Below are positions 53,740 to 64,000 of a DNA stretch of 64,000 nt, one piece after another. Numbering within the stretch: the stretch's first letter is position 1; each line of letters starts with the position of its first letter. The stretch spans positions 4,902,952-4,966,951 of the forward strand of contig JAJEKV010000005.1 in the NCBI GenBank assembly GCA_021234155.1. Direction: 5' to 3'. The position numbers and the translations under genes are program-made. This DNA comes from Isoetes taiwanensis (Eukaryota; Streptophyta; Lycopodiopsida; Isoetales; Isoetaceae). The notes beneath the pieces are model-generated. The model made no database searches. It saw nothing but the letters and a program-made list of their open reading frames with translations, and was not told where the DNA came from.

Positions 53740-55470
53740 ATGTTACATGCTTCTTTGTCGTCGGATTGGGGGCACTGGTTGTGTGGCGAAACCTGGGCCA
53801 TCGGATTATGGATGGGTCATGCATGGGGCATGCATGGCCATGCATGAGGGCATGCAACACATCCCTGGACCATCGGATCAAAAAAAGGGGAGGCGAAATC
53901 ATGGCCCTTAATTTTTATCAGGAAGGTGCAAGGAAGCTTCCTTCCAAAGTGGATTTGGTGTAACCAATCTCCACCGTTAGATCAAAGGGGGGAGGAGAAA
54001 TCCTAGCCATTCGTTTTTTTTATTAAATTAGAGTTTTTTATATTAAAGGAGATGAGGTGTCACCCTTATTTAATGAAAAGGTAATGAGGTGGCACCCCAT
54101 TAATTATAAAGCTTTTATGGAAGCTTCCTTCTTTTGTGTTGCCTTCAAACGACTTTATCTTGCGATCGAGATCTCGGATCACCCACAGACTGGATTCCTC
54201 TCATCGAATGCTTTTTAATGAGTAGTGGTTTGGCATCATTCCGTGCAACCTCGGATAATCTAAGGGAATCTTTATAGAACCTAAGGGAACCTAAGAGAAC
54301 TTAGAGGAATCTTGGGATAATACTTGGGAATCAAGGGAATCTCAAGGGAATCTCAAGAGAATCTTAAAGAATCTATGGGAATCTCAAAAGAATCTGGGGG
54401 AATCTAAGAGAATCTTCAAAAAAATGCTTAAGAATCTAGGGGAATATCGTTGAGAATCTAGGGGAATCTTCATAAAATTTAAGGGAATCTAGAAGAATCT
54501 ACATAGAATCTTAAGGAATCTAAACGGATCTTCAAATAATCTTTGAAAATCTAGGGGTCTTTATATAGAACGTTAAGAATCTAGGGGGAACTTCGTGGAA
54601 TCTTAGGGAATCGAGGGAATCTCAAGAGAATCTTCATGAATCTAAAAGAATCTTGGGATAAGCTTTGGAAATCGAGGAAATATAAAGAGAATTTTAAGGA
54701 ATATATAGGAATATCAAAGAGAATCTTCAAAAAATGTTTAAGGAATTTTAAGGAATCTAAGAGAATCTTGAAAAAATGTTTAAGAATCTAGCAGAATCTT
54801 GATGGAATCTTAGAGAATCTAGTGGAATCTTCATAGAATCTAAGAGAATCTAGAAGAATCTACATAGAATCTTGCAGAATCTAAAGGAATCTTTAGGTAA
54901 TCTTTGAAAATCTAGGGGAATCTTTGTAAAAGCCTTAAGAATCTGAGGATCTTTGTGGAATCTTAGGGAATCTAGAGGGAATCCAAGGGGATCTAGGGAA
55001 ATCTTTGACTCTATGTGTGTTCTACAGAGGAATTTGTAGAGAATCTAAAGGAATCTAGAAGAATCTCCATGAAATCTTGGGGAATCTAAAGGAATCTTAG
55101 GATAGTCTTGGAAATCTAGGGGAATCTCAAAAGAATCCTTAAGAATCTAAAGGAATCTTAGGGAATCTTCATAAAATCTTTGAGTATCTAGAGAATCTTG
55201 ATGGGATTTTGGAGAATCTCTATAGAATCTTCATTGCATGACTTTAAGTTTGACTTCTAGTTGAATTTGTACAATCCCTCCAAGAATCATCAATGGATCT
55301 TGGGGAATATAAGTTAACATTGATGGAATCTCATAGAATCTAAAGAAGTCTTTCTAGAGTCTTAGAGAATCTAGGAGAATCTTAATAGAATCTTTGTTGA
55401 ATGGCACTACATTTTGCCTCTAGTCAAATTTGTACAGTCCCTCATAGTACAACCGCTCATAATACAAAAA
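53740..55470 (+). repeat. Dispersed 1.7-kb repeat, copy 2, with internal GAATCT array
   Basis: Matches the copy at 765-2470 module by module. The 5' module (53,740-54,180) includes CCATCGGATCAAA, GTAACCAATCTCCACCGTTA and GAGATGAGGTGTCACCCTTA. The GAATCT array runs 54,240-55,400, and the tail includes TTTGTACAGTCCCTCATAG. Each array is internally divergent, so the copies are old or the arrays turn over. The tail ends about 70 bp below a predicted exon of the ciliary gene. Confidence 0.8.
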
Positions 55471-55540
55471 CTTGTATATATATATTAAATTTCATCAATA
55501 AATCTTTGCACAATCAAGATGGTATAAAAATTGGGAGTAC

Positions 55541-58500
55541 CTTGATTTGCCAATTTCGAAGCTCTTTTCTAAGATGTCCCACTTTGTCTAATACGTGCAT
55601 ATAGTCTAATGCACGTGGTTGGGGAGGTCCTTCTTCATCTTGTAACAAGAGAAGAAGTGTTTCGCGAAGTTTTTTCTACATGACACAAGCTCGGTTAAGA
55701 TGATTCTCATAAGCATATATTTAAAATAAATCTCTAATATTATCTAGAATATAACTTTTATACAATATGATGCTTGCCACCTAGTTTGGCTTCCCTGTAC
55801 GACAAGACCTAAAGTAGTCTTTACTTCACCTTTTCTTCCAGAAGGCATCTAATTATTACGACAATAATAATAGATTCCAAAGAGCTTGTGCAGTCAAGGA
55901 GATATAATGTTCCAATAGAAAGAGGATCTTAGTACTTATTATGCGTCAACAACAAAAGATGTAAAGATAATTGGATGTTTCAAGTTCATCTATAAAAGTA
56001 ATTAATCATCTGATGCTAGTGTGTGCCATGCAATATCAGTTTTGCAATGGAAGTTCCAGTCCTTCATCCAAGCACTCCTTTCCACGCTTTTAAATAATTG
56101 ATGTTTCTCCCATAATTATTTTCAAGCAATGTCATATGCAAAGCAATTAAAAGACACTTCCTTGATTTAATATTGTCAGTTTTGATTCAGATGAGAGAAG
56201 GATTTGTCATGCTTCTTTCTTCTCATAATTAGAAAAGCATATTGATAAGGTTGTACTACTTGATCCATCATGCTTCTTTCTTCTCATGGATTAAAAAGCA
56301 TGTTGATAATGTTGTATCACTTTACATACTCCGTCAGAGGATTTGCTATGGAGCAATTGATTTGGAGAGTTTTTTATAGTCGAAAGGTTGCTACTGGTAT
56401 TGAAAAGGATTGAAGCATCAGACAACCAGTATTGGCAGTTCTACCAACTATTCTTAGATCATTTTATCATGAAGCTTAAGTTGAATCGCATAACAACAAA
56501 AATACAAGTTTACATACCTTTTGTTGTTTCTCTAAAAAAATTTGCTCCTTATTAGATACAATAAGTGGAGATCGATCTTCAAGAGATTGCTTATACTGAA
56601 TCCCTTCTGTACTTGCTTTATTTAATAGCATTTGTACATGTTCCAAGGTCTGCAAAATTTATTTTATTAGAATTACTACACAAAACTTTCAAGCTTGTGC
56701 GGTTATGTGCATTGCCATCCAAATTAGGACAAAGAATTGGCTATAATAAAGGCTAACCTCTTCAACCAATAAAAGTGCCATATCTACTAATTATGTCAAT
56801 TGCTCAGATAAATACCTAAAGTCATTTGACATTTGGTAGCTTATAATTAATGTTCTTTAAAGTGGTGGTTTTGGGAAAAAATCTCCAAACTAGGTGTTAT
56901 TTGACGCAGTGGATTTAGTGCTACATGTTTACAAGTATGTAAGGAATATGCAAATTCTATTTTTGAAGATTTAAAAAAGATCATCTTCATTTGAAAAATC
57001 ATTTCTTTTAGTAACTAATGATCAAGCAACTTCTTATTTGGATGTTTCTATCAAAAGCTATAATAAATATTTTGACTACTTCAATTATGCATGTAACATT
57101 CTTATGTGAAAACACTTGGAGGTCTCAATTATTTTCTTCTGATATAAGTGAATTATGAACCTCCCGTGTTTATGAGTCAAAATGCTGTCTAAAACTTACC
57201 AATAGAGAAACACTAAATGACATATCCCAACATATCTTTTGTTTCAGCATGCTTTGCTACCTATGTTAATTGCCATATAATGAAAATAGTTTTGATTGAC
57301 GATCGAGAAAGTTCTAAAAGACCAACTTGGATGCAAACTTAGCTGCAATATCATATGTTATGTAGCTAACGGTTTGCTGAAAGATTGCACAAATAGTCCT
57401 TGACCAGTTTTGATTATATCGCATCATAAACATTATATCATATTTCATCCAGGATGCGTGGACCTAACATGTCCAGTTGGATGTATCATGATGAGAATCC
57501 ATCCAAAGATCTAGTACAAGGGGACTTGCCAGAAAATAATTTATATTTTTCGTCTAACACAAGTCCACACATATTTCTATTTTTTTACACTCAGACAAGG
57601 TCTTTTTAACACAACACTCATCTTTAAGTTGAATATTGACAAATTCAAGTGGTCAATTAAATAGAGATCACCCGAGGTCACGGGTTCAAAACTGGCCAAT
57701 ATCGGTCTAGTAATGGGGACCTTAAAAATCCATTACCCCGAGGTCACGGGTTCAAGTGTGGCCAATCGGTCCTGTGGTAGAGACCTTAAACCTGCCATAT
57801 GTACTCGATAATCACATGCAAAGCAGCTCCTAGCATAAGGTATCGCGGCTAGGTAGTGGATTGGCTTCCATGTGATATGTAGAATAAAGTGATGTAGAAT
57901 GTACTCATGATGTGATAATGAATAGACTGTCGTCCTTCAACAAAAAAAAAAACATTAAATAGAGATTTCCCACCAATGACCTTCAAAATTACTAACGCAT
58001 GAATGTGTGCCACTACAAAATCATCTGATATGCTCTATAGATTTCTTTCAGTTAATTGATGTTGTTGAGTTAATTGACTTTTATAATGGATGGTGAATAA
58101 AGATAGGATTCATACATGAACATTGATGTGTGTATACATTTCATAAACTAATTGGGCTTTAGTGGGCGTTAAAAATTATTTCATCTTTAGTGGGTGGCTT
58201 CTTCTTCTTAATAGAGGAATTCTATTATGGTATTGCATGCACAATACATCTTATTGATCGATGGACATTTAAATTTGGTCTTTTTTTCTTTTCTGCCTTG
58301 TTGTTTATTTTTATTCTTCAAGTATTTTACTTTTTAAATGACCATATCCGAATCACTCCAAATCTATTCCTTTAAAAGGGCCATTAATGTACCTTTAGCA
58401 ATTTAAGGGCAAAATTTGAAATAATTTTAACTAAATTTGTTTTAAAGTATCTACAAGCCCATGAACTCTTTACCAACTATAGACGAACTAGAAAATGAGC

Positions 58501-59739
58501 ATCTATCACTCATATCTAATGTATTCTCTTTTTCTGCTTGGCATCCTATTTATTTGATAGAATTTGTTTGAGCATCCCTCCCGTCGACACGTGGTAGGGC
58601 AATGTTTTAACATCCAAACCAACCTTAGGTCTTGAAGAAACTTTTCCAGAAAACTAGCTACAAGTTATTTTATCAAATTTGTGATGTAAGTACACCTACT
58701 TGTGATGCAGTTTTGAAATCTGCCTTTAGATGTAAAAGCTCATTGCTTCGATCTTGAATACGAGATGCCACTTGTTGGTTTTGGATTACAACTTGATCAA
58801 AGTCAACAGCATGAAGCAAATCCTTGAGATCTGTTTTCGTGCCAAACTGATGTTCTGTCTCGATAATTTGTTCACGAAGCGCATCAATTTTCTTGAGGAG
58901 CTTTTCTTTCGTACCACGCTTTCTTCGTAGTCTTTCCTCTAGAAATCTGCTACAAAGAAATAAGATATAGTATCCTTGCACAAGCATTTCCTACAAACAA
59001 AACAATATTTAACGTGCTCTTGAAGGGACACAAAAAGAACAGCTTTACGTTTCTCCAATTGAAGCTAAATTTGCGCTTAGCGTTATAAATGGACCTTAAT
59101 ACATCTTCTGAATATGGTCTTTTTGAAGGGTTAACTTGAGCCATCCAAATCACATCCCTATTGAAGTCACATCTTTCTTTTCTAGTTTCTCCAATGCAAT
59201 GAACTGCCTCTTTATACACTGCTCGTAAATCATCAAGAACATGTTCATTCTCTGCATGTAATTTTTCAATTTGGTCGAGGATTATATTGTGTTCCTCTTC
59301 TGCAATCTCTAACTTCTCTTCTGTACTCATGGGAAGAAGTGATTGAGAAGGCACTCGAGACTCCTTTTTCTCCTTTGAAATAGGTGGAGGAGTGGTAAAT
59401 CTAACAGTGCCTTTTCCGCGACCTTCTGCACTTTGCGAAGGTTTTGGAGACTTTGTGGATGATGCCTTTGCAACCCCTTCTGCTTCCATTGCCTGGGCAT
59501 CCTCTTCTAAGGCTTCCAACTGTAACTGGAGGCTTCCTTTTCGCGTCATCACCCGCTGCAAACTTCCCAATGTAGAATGTTTTAATTGCAATGGCCCATA
59601 TAAAACTCTTATTCGATAAACTAACCGCGAGATGTTGAGATAGAAGTGTATTCTCGAGCTTTACAGCCTGTCGTTTCTCAGCCATATCCTCGAGTATCTT
59701 GAGTTTCTCTTCCATTTCAAATTCATCCATCGTCGTCAT
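55541..59739 (-). CDS. CCDC96/CCDC113-like ciliary coiled-coil protein (DUF4201 type), 3' end not found
   Basis: Five exons with GT-AG borders join in phase: 59,739-59,626 (MTTMDEFEMEEKLKILEDMA), 59,555-59,095, 58,946-58,700, 56,649-56,518 (132 bp) and 55,675-55,541 (135 bp), giving about 363 residues with no stop. A Ser/Pro-rich stretch near residue 70 precedes coiled coil. Exon 3 has the family signature LLHAVDFDQVVIQNQQVASR then IQDRSNELLHLKADF. In CCDC96/CCDC113 this DUF4201 region reads (L)-DFEQLKIEN...ERNEELLKLR. Exon 5 ends DYMHVLDKVGHLRKELRNW. These proteins are part of motile axonemes (nexin-dynein/inter-dynein linkage, known from Tetrahymena and animals), so a role in sperm flagella is inferred. 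Start chosen as the first ATG of exon 1; an upstream exon is possible. Further 3' exons were not located. Confidence 0.78.
57660..57952 (+). mobile_element. SINE-like sequence with duplicated B-box region and A-tail
   Basis: CGAGGTCACGGGTTCAA occurs twice (about 57,672 and 57,740). It contains GTTCAAAAC, a match to the Pol III B-box consensus GWTCRANNC, and an A-run ends the unit at about 57,942-57,952. It sits in intron 3 of the ciliary gene, opposite in orientation. No clear A-box was found, so it may be a 5'-truncated or non-tRNA SINE. Confidence 0.5.
58140..58190 (+). mobile_element. Possible LINE 3'-end scrap
   Basis: TTGGGCTTTAGTGGGCGTTA followed by AAAAATTATTTCA resembles the GTGGACGTTAAAAAATTTAT end at 52.2 kb. 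Short and diverged; low confidence. Confidence 0.3.
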
Positions 59740-62147
59740 GCTATTCAGCTTCACAGGAAAGATGCAAAGCACTATAGAGTATCCCTAGAAAGCATCATTA
59801 TGATAATTAGACATTGAACTTCATTGATAAGTTCATGATAGAATCTTAATCTTACAAGTTAAGGATTTGAATGTACATCTTAATACTTTTACAAACTTCA
59901 AATGATTAATAAACATCCATCTCCCCTCCCCAAAAAAAAAAGTGACTCGAATAAAAAGACGTTGACATGCAAAATCAGATATTTCCACAATAAACTACCA
60001 ACCTCAAATCTGAAAGAATTTTCTTATGTTTCAAATCCCTCTAATCAAATAATTAATTTTAAGGGAGAACCCAACCAATAAAATCAAAATAGAAAATTGA
60101 GAACTTATATTTGAAAAAATCTCCACCAATCACTAGCCACCATCTAATCCAGTTGTTTGCATAAACTGCAAAAGGCGTTTATGTTCTTACCCATAAAGAA
60201 CATCTTATAAACATAACATGTATATTTGACTTGTGTAAACTTTGGTTTAAAAGAAGATTGTAGAGGCTACATGAGAAGCTTTCAGATGCTTTCTTTGTAG
60301 ATATTTATAGCATTCTCTTGCATTTTTTCTCTGATTAGCCAAGACTTACTATCTCTTTGTTGTATCCTATAGACATGATATTATATTCTAGGATCTAGAG
60401 TATGATGTATTTGATTAAATGATGATGTCGTCACTAGTCATCATAGAGGGACAATGTAGAGAGAGCCTCGAGTGAAGCAAGGATCAAATATGAACAAGAA
60501 TTAGCAATGTTAAAGGGATGAGAAATTGAATGTCTAAAAGGGTCAAAGACTAAACAGCAATCATGGAGTATAATATGAAAATTTAAAAAAATAGGGAGCA
60601 CCAAGAAAATTGACTTGGCAAATCTATGTTACGCCTAAGGGCCAGAACCTTATTACGTCATACAAGAAAGGAAAGTAGGGCCTTCAACTACGATGAGCAT
60701 AAAAATATGACTAGAACAACTTACCAAACTGATAGTCATGGAACAAGGGAGATAGCACACACCATAACAAAAGCCATTAAGTACAAAACAAATCGCTCTA
60801 AATGCCCTTTAAGGGAAACAGGAAGGGAAAGCATTTGGAAGGTCTACCTATGGGTTAAGAATTACCATGCTAAAACTTTCTTCTAATAGCTTTTATAAAG
60901 CAAAGTAACCAACCAACTAGATTCTCTTTGCATAAGCAATCATAAAAAGACCTTCAAATAAGAGGATAAAACTTGAGATTCAAAAGCCTACAAACCCATG
61001 ATAATCTAAATTTGAAAATTCTCAAACCATGACAAATAGAGGCGATGCATTAGACGAGATAGAGCAACTGTATGACTAACACATTCATTTAGCATCTAGA
61101 AACTATAAATAGATAGAAGGATTTAAAAGTATGGTTAGAACTAGAAAAATTTTCGTTCCCTTGTCTATAAAGACTATGGACATAGGATCAATGATGAACT
61201 TGACAAGGGACATATGACAAAAAGAATCAACTACGAGCTAGATTCCAAACCTTATCTTGCAACTCGACAAGTGGTCAGGGCTAGGAATAATTTTTTGCTC
61301 CCATGGCTATAAAGAATATGAACATAGGATCAATGGTAGACTTGAAAAAGATTGAAGGGACAAGGCCCACAAGGTTAAAAGAATCAACATCGAGCTAGAT
61401 TCCAAACCCTATCTCTCAGCTCAATGCAAATCAACAAATGACTATCCCCATCTAGAGATGCGAACCTAACAATGGACATACTATCATCCCATTCCTAAAA
61501 CTAAACAAAGATTGGCTTTTATTCTAATTAGTGTTGCAAGCACTAGTAGATCATCTTTTCTATGCATCTTGGACATATGGCAAGCTTGTACGAAGGAATA
61601 TATGAGATATTTCTGAATCTAATCTTATATAAAATAGATCTTAGGTTATATGTATTAAAATATGTTACTAAGTGAGACAATGTCCCAAAAAAACAAAAAA
61701 AAAAAAAGGGTAACATAACTAAAAAAAGATCACCATAGAGGTAAAATACTTCTTATCTAGTGCGCCACGAAAAAAAACAATGTAATTGTATCTTTTTAGC
61801 CACCTGAATATAGTTCATAAAATTTAAATTTTATAGGTTTAAAACATGAGGCAATGTCGAGAATCAAGAACAATTTATATTTAATAAATGCATTTGCTTC
61901 AAATAGTAGAAAACTACAACATATCATATACAAAAGTATAGCTCTGATGCGCTGGTGTGGATATTAGATTTTTTTATTTCAACACAAGATACATGGCATA
62001 AATTAGTAAACAGACTTGATATATTAGATGCAAAAAGTGGAGTAGCTTGGAAAACATATAAAAGATTAAAAGCTCTACATTGATCGGCTTGCAATTTCAG
62101 AGCATGCAGAGAGATACAATACATAACGATAAGTGGTTACTTTGTTT
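59740..62147. other. Upstream/intergenic region of the ciliary gene
   Basis: Mostly AT-rich without coding signature. At about 61,139-61,262 and 61,278-61,430 a block is duplicated (landmarks GACATAGGATCAATG and GAGCTAGATTCCAAACC). A frame at 60,626-60,886 (86 codons, Arg/Lys/Thr-rich) is not recognised. Confidence 0.4.
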
Positions 62148-62455
62148 GGATGTATGGTTCAGTTGGTAAAGGACTAGGCCTTAACCTTATGGTCAAGTTC
62201 AAGTCCCGCTATGCCCACCCTTACTTCTTTCTTTCTTTCTTGCTAACCATCTCTCTTCTTTCAGAGCTCCCCCAGGCAGAGCACCTCTTGTGTGGGTTCC
62301 TCCGACCCCGCCTCCCCCCGGCACCCCGTCGTGCCGACTGGGGCCCTTCAGAGTGCTCCCTTACCGCATCAAGTGTGCAGGCAATATGCTCTTCCAAGAA
62401 GGGTGCCACAGAAATCGCTATCCGCAACAGGTATATGCTACCAACACTAGATGTA
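62148..62455 (+). mobile_element. tRNA-derived SINE
   Basis: The first 70 bp is tRNA-like. An A-box TGGTTCAGTTG (62,154-62,164, matching TRGYNNANNNG) and B-box GTTCAAGTC (matching GWTCRANNC) have tRNA-like spacing, and the outer bases GGATGTA and TATGCCC pair mostly like an acceptor stem. The anticodon arm does not fold convincingly, so a functional tRNA is unlikely. A pyrimidine run (CTTTCTTTCTTTCTT) and a GC-rich body follow. The 3' boundary is not certain. Confidence 0.6.
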
Positions 62456-62749
62456 TAATTCTCATGATACACCAAAAGATTTGGTGCATGAAAAACCAAT
62501 GTAGAGGACTTAAAATATAGAAAATCATAAAGAAGAAATGTTTAAGATTAAGAAACTAAACATCAAAGTATAGCCAACCAAACCCAAAAGGCGCAACTAG
62601 GCATATGCTATGGGACACCTGAATTCAGTAGTAACGTGTGACACTCATGCTTATGTTAGCTTAGCTTTCATTTTTCTATTCCATCATGTTCTGAGCCACA
62701 AAGGTAAATCAAAACATGAAAAGAAGTGTGAAATATTATATTGGTACCT

Positions 62750-63010
62750 CTTGCAAGGCCATTACCTTGAGCATAGTAAGGTTTTTTCTATGGTGGATAT
62801 GGAAAATAGTTTTTCTTTAATGGTGGGTTTCACAAAATAAAATCCATGGTCACTAACAAGTTCAATAGGGCATCCAAAACACGTAATAACTTGTGTGAAC
62901 AACACACGAATATGTTGTCTGGCAGGGCACATGCTTCTACCCATTTAGTAGCATAGTCCATGAGAACGAAAATATATCGAGCATGCTCTGATCATCGACA
63001 CAACTTGAAT
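62750..63010 (-). pseudogene. Ty3/gypsy integrase core remnant
   Basis: On the minus strand RYIFVLMDYATKWVEACAL (first Asp block), then ITCFGCPIELVSDHGFYF (second Asp block) and YYAQGNGL (start of the third block) appear in order but in shifted frames. This is the integrase core of another gypsy element, too short to classify. No LTRs were found nearby. Confidence 0.75.
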
Positions 63011-64000
63011 GATGTTCTGATCGACACTAATTGACAACTTGAACGAGACTTTGGACAACTGTAGATCTCATTCTAGTATTTTCATCACATGTTTGCATGT
63101 TGCCAGACAACTTTAACGACACTAGAAAACTTTGCTTAAATCTAATGTAAATTTCTCTAGGAAATCTATTTGCATCGTTTGTCCAATATTAGAGTTATGA
63201 TCAATATGGCACCATATGACAAACCTGAACACAATTGTGCTGGAATACGTGGATGGTAAAATGGCACCAACAACTTGTACTAAGGTCTTGATTCGACTTT
63301 GATATATCATCAGCAAAGATGTGTATAGTTATTCTTTATCTAGTTCTACTCTTTGTGAAGCAAACATCCCTTCTTACTAACAGTTCACCTTGAGCAGTTT
63401 AGGTGCACCTAGCCTCTAGCAAAACAACACCCGTGCGGCTCATTTCTCCAAATTGTCCATATGTTATTAAATTTCATGGGTTAAGCTTGGATCTAGTGTT
63501 TCTAAAAAATATTTGTGCTCCTAAAAACCTCTCTATATCTGACATCGAATCTAAGCACAAGAGAATTCTTAACCCCACAGTACTGAAAATATTGCCTAGC
63601 GCTCAAACATGCAAATAATACTAATTATGTCCATCCTTGCGGATAGAACTCGTATTTCAAAGGATCTAAGAATTATCCAAAGACTTCGGGCTCTGCAAAA
63701 AATCCTTCAAATAATCCTTCAACCAAGAATAAAGCAGTTGTTCATTGGATAGGTCTTTGCAAAAAGGCTAAACCCGCAGAAGCTGCACAAATTAGTGAAA
63801 GACACCACCACAAATGGGCGTCAATCCTAGTGTTATGGAAGACTCAAATTATTTTTATGTTTCTAAAAAAAAAGCAACAGGTTAACTGCTGCTTTTTCAC
63901 TGTTGTACCTGATAAGCACCTGATAAGAGGTCGTTCTCTCTGCCTTGGAGTAACAAATATTGGGTAGATTAAAATTTGTTGAATAGATACAGCATATGCT
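63011..64000. other. No gene recognised
   Basis: AT-rich sequence; it may include further debris of the gypsy element at 62.8 kb. Nothing supports a feature call. Confidence 0.35.

Noticed and set aside
57660-57800. tRNA gene at GGGTTCAA B-box
   Set aside because: No A-box at the right distance and the B-box segment is itself duplicated; SINE-like debris fits better.
62148-62218. Functional tRNA gene
   Set aside because: Anticodon stem does not pair and the sequence runs directly into a SINE-like body.

Overview
This is a repeat-dominated window of a large land-plant nuclear genome. It has plant gene families (PEX4-type E2, XS-domain and MA3-domain proteins, ATL RING-H2), GT-AG introns and many nested transposons. 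I see no rRNA, CRISPR or prokaryotic-style operon. The one convincing intact-looking host gene (55.5-59.7 kb, minus strand) encodes a CCDC96/CCDC113-like coiled-coil protein of the motile-cilium type, found in plants with swimming sperm. A chromodomain Ty3/gypsy element resembling the Tcn1-like lineage known from non-seed plants points the same way. A fern, lycophyte or bryophyte fits best; cycads or Ginkgo are not excluded. The species is inference.

Layout. 0-2.5 kb: a foldback element with near-perfect 114-nt arms, then a 1.7-kb dispersed repeat built round a GAATCT array. 2.8-4 kb: unrecognised gene remnants. 4.77-8.11 kb: a minus-strand non-autonomous Helitron with recognisable ends (A|TC...CTAG|T and a 3' hairpin) carrying two spliced exons of PEX4 whose catalytic Cys codon reads Gly. 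10-12.3 kb: the Rep half of an autonomous-type Helitron (+). Its continuation (end of Rep region plus helicase) lies on the minus strand at 25.5-26.9 kb, as if one element had been split by an inversion or rearrangement. 13.2-14 kb: tandem repeats. 14.1-21.6 kb: a minus-strand LINE interrupted by a 5.85-kb chromodomain Ty3/gypsy element. 21.9-22.6 kb: MULE remnant. 22.8-25.5 kb: fragments of an XS/coiled-coil (SGS3/FDM-like) gene and an MA3 gene abutting the Helitron helicase.

29.9-31.2 kb: a GC-rich foldback structure. 31.6-32.98 kb and 37.3 kb onward: an LTR-like stretch interrupted by a 4.3-kb hAT element (32,984-37,326), which carries a decayed BED/DUF659 transposase and a protein-kinase fragment. 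38.0-40.2 kb: a Pack-MULE-like element with perfect 9-bp target duplication, carrying an ATL RING-H2 pseudogene. 42.8-50.0 kb: a young, nearly complete Ty3/gypsy element with 99%-identical 387-bp LTRs and a perfect 5-bp duplication. 51.8-52.6 kb: copia and LINE debris. 53.7-55.5 kb: second copy of the GAATCT repeat. 55.5-59.7 kb: the ciliary gene, with SINE/LINE debris in its introns. 62-63 kb: a tRNA-derived SINE and a gypsy integrase remnant.

The recurring theme is gene-fragment capture. A Helitron (PEX4), a Pack-MULE (ATL, perhaps a BOI-type N-terminus), an hAT (kinase), and possibly a second Helitron (MA3/XS) each appear to hold host exons. Element ends and the ciliary exon set come from reading the sequence by eye; no alignment or database search was run.
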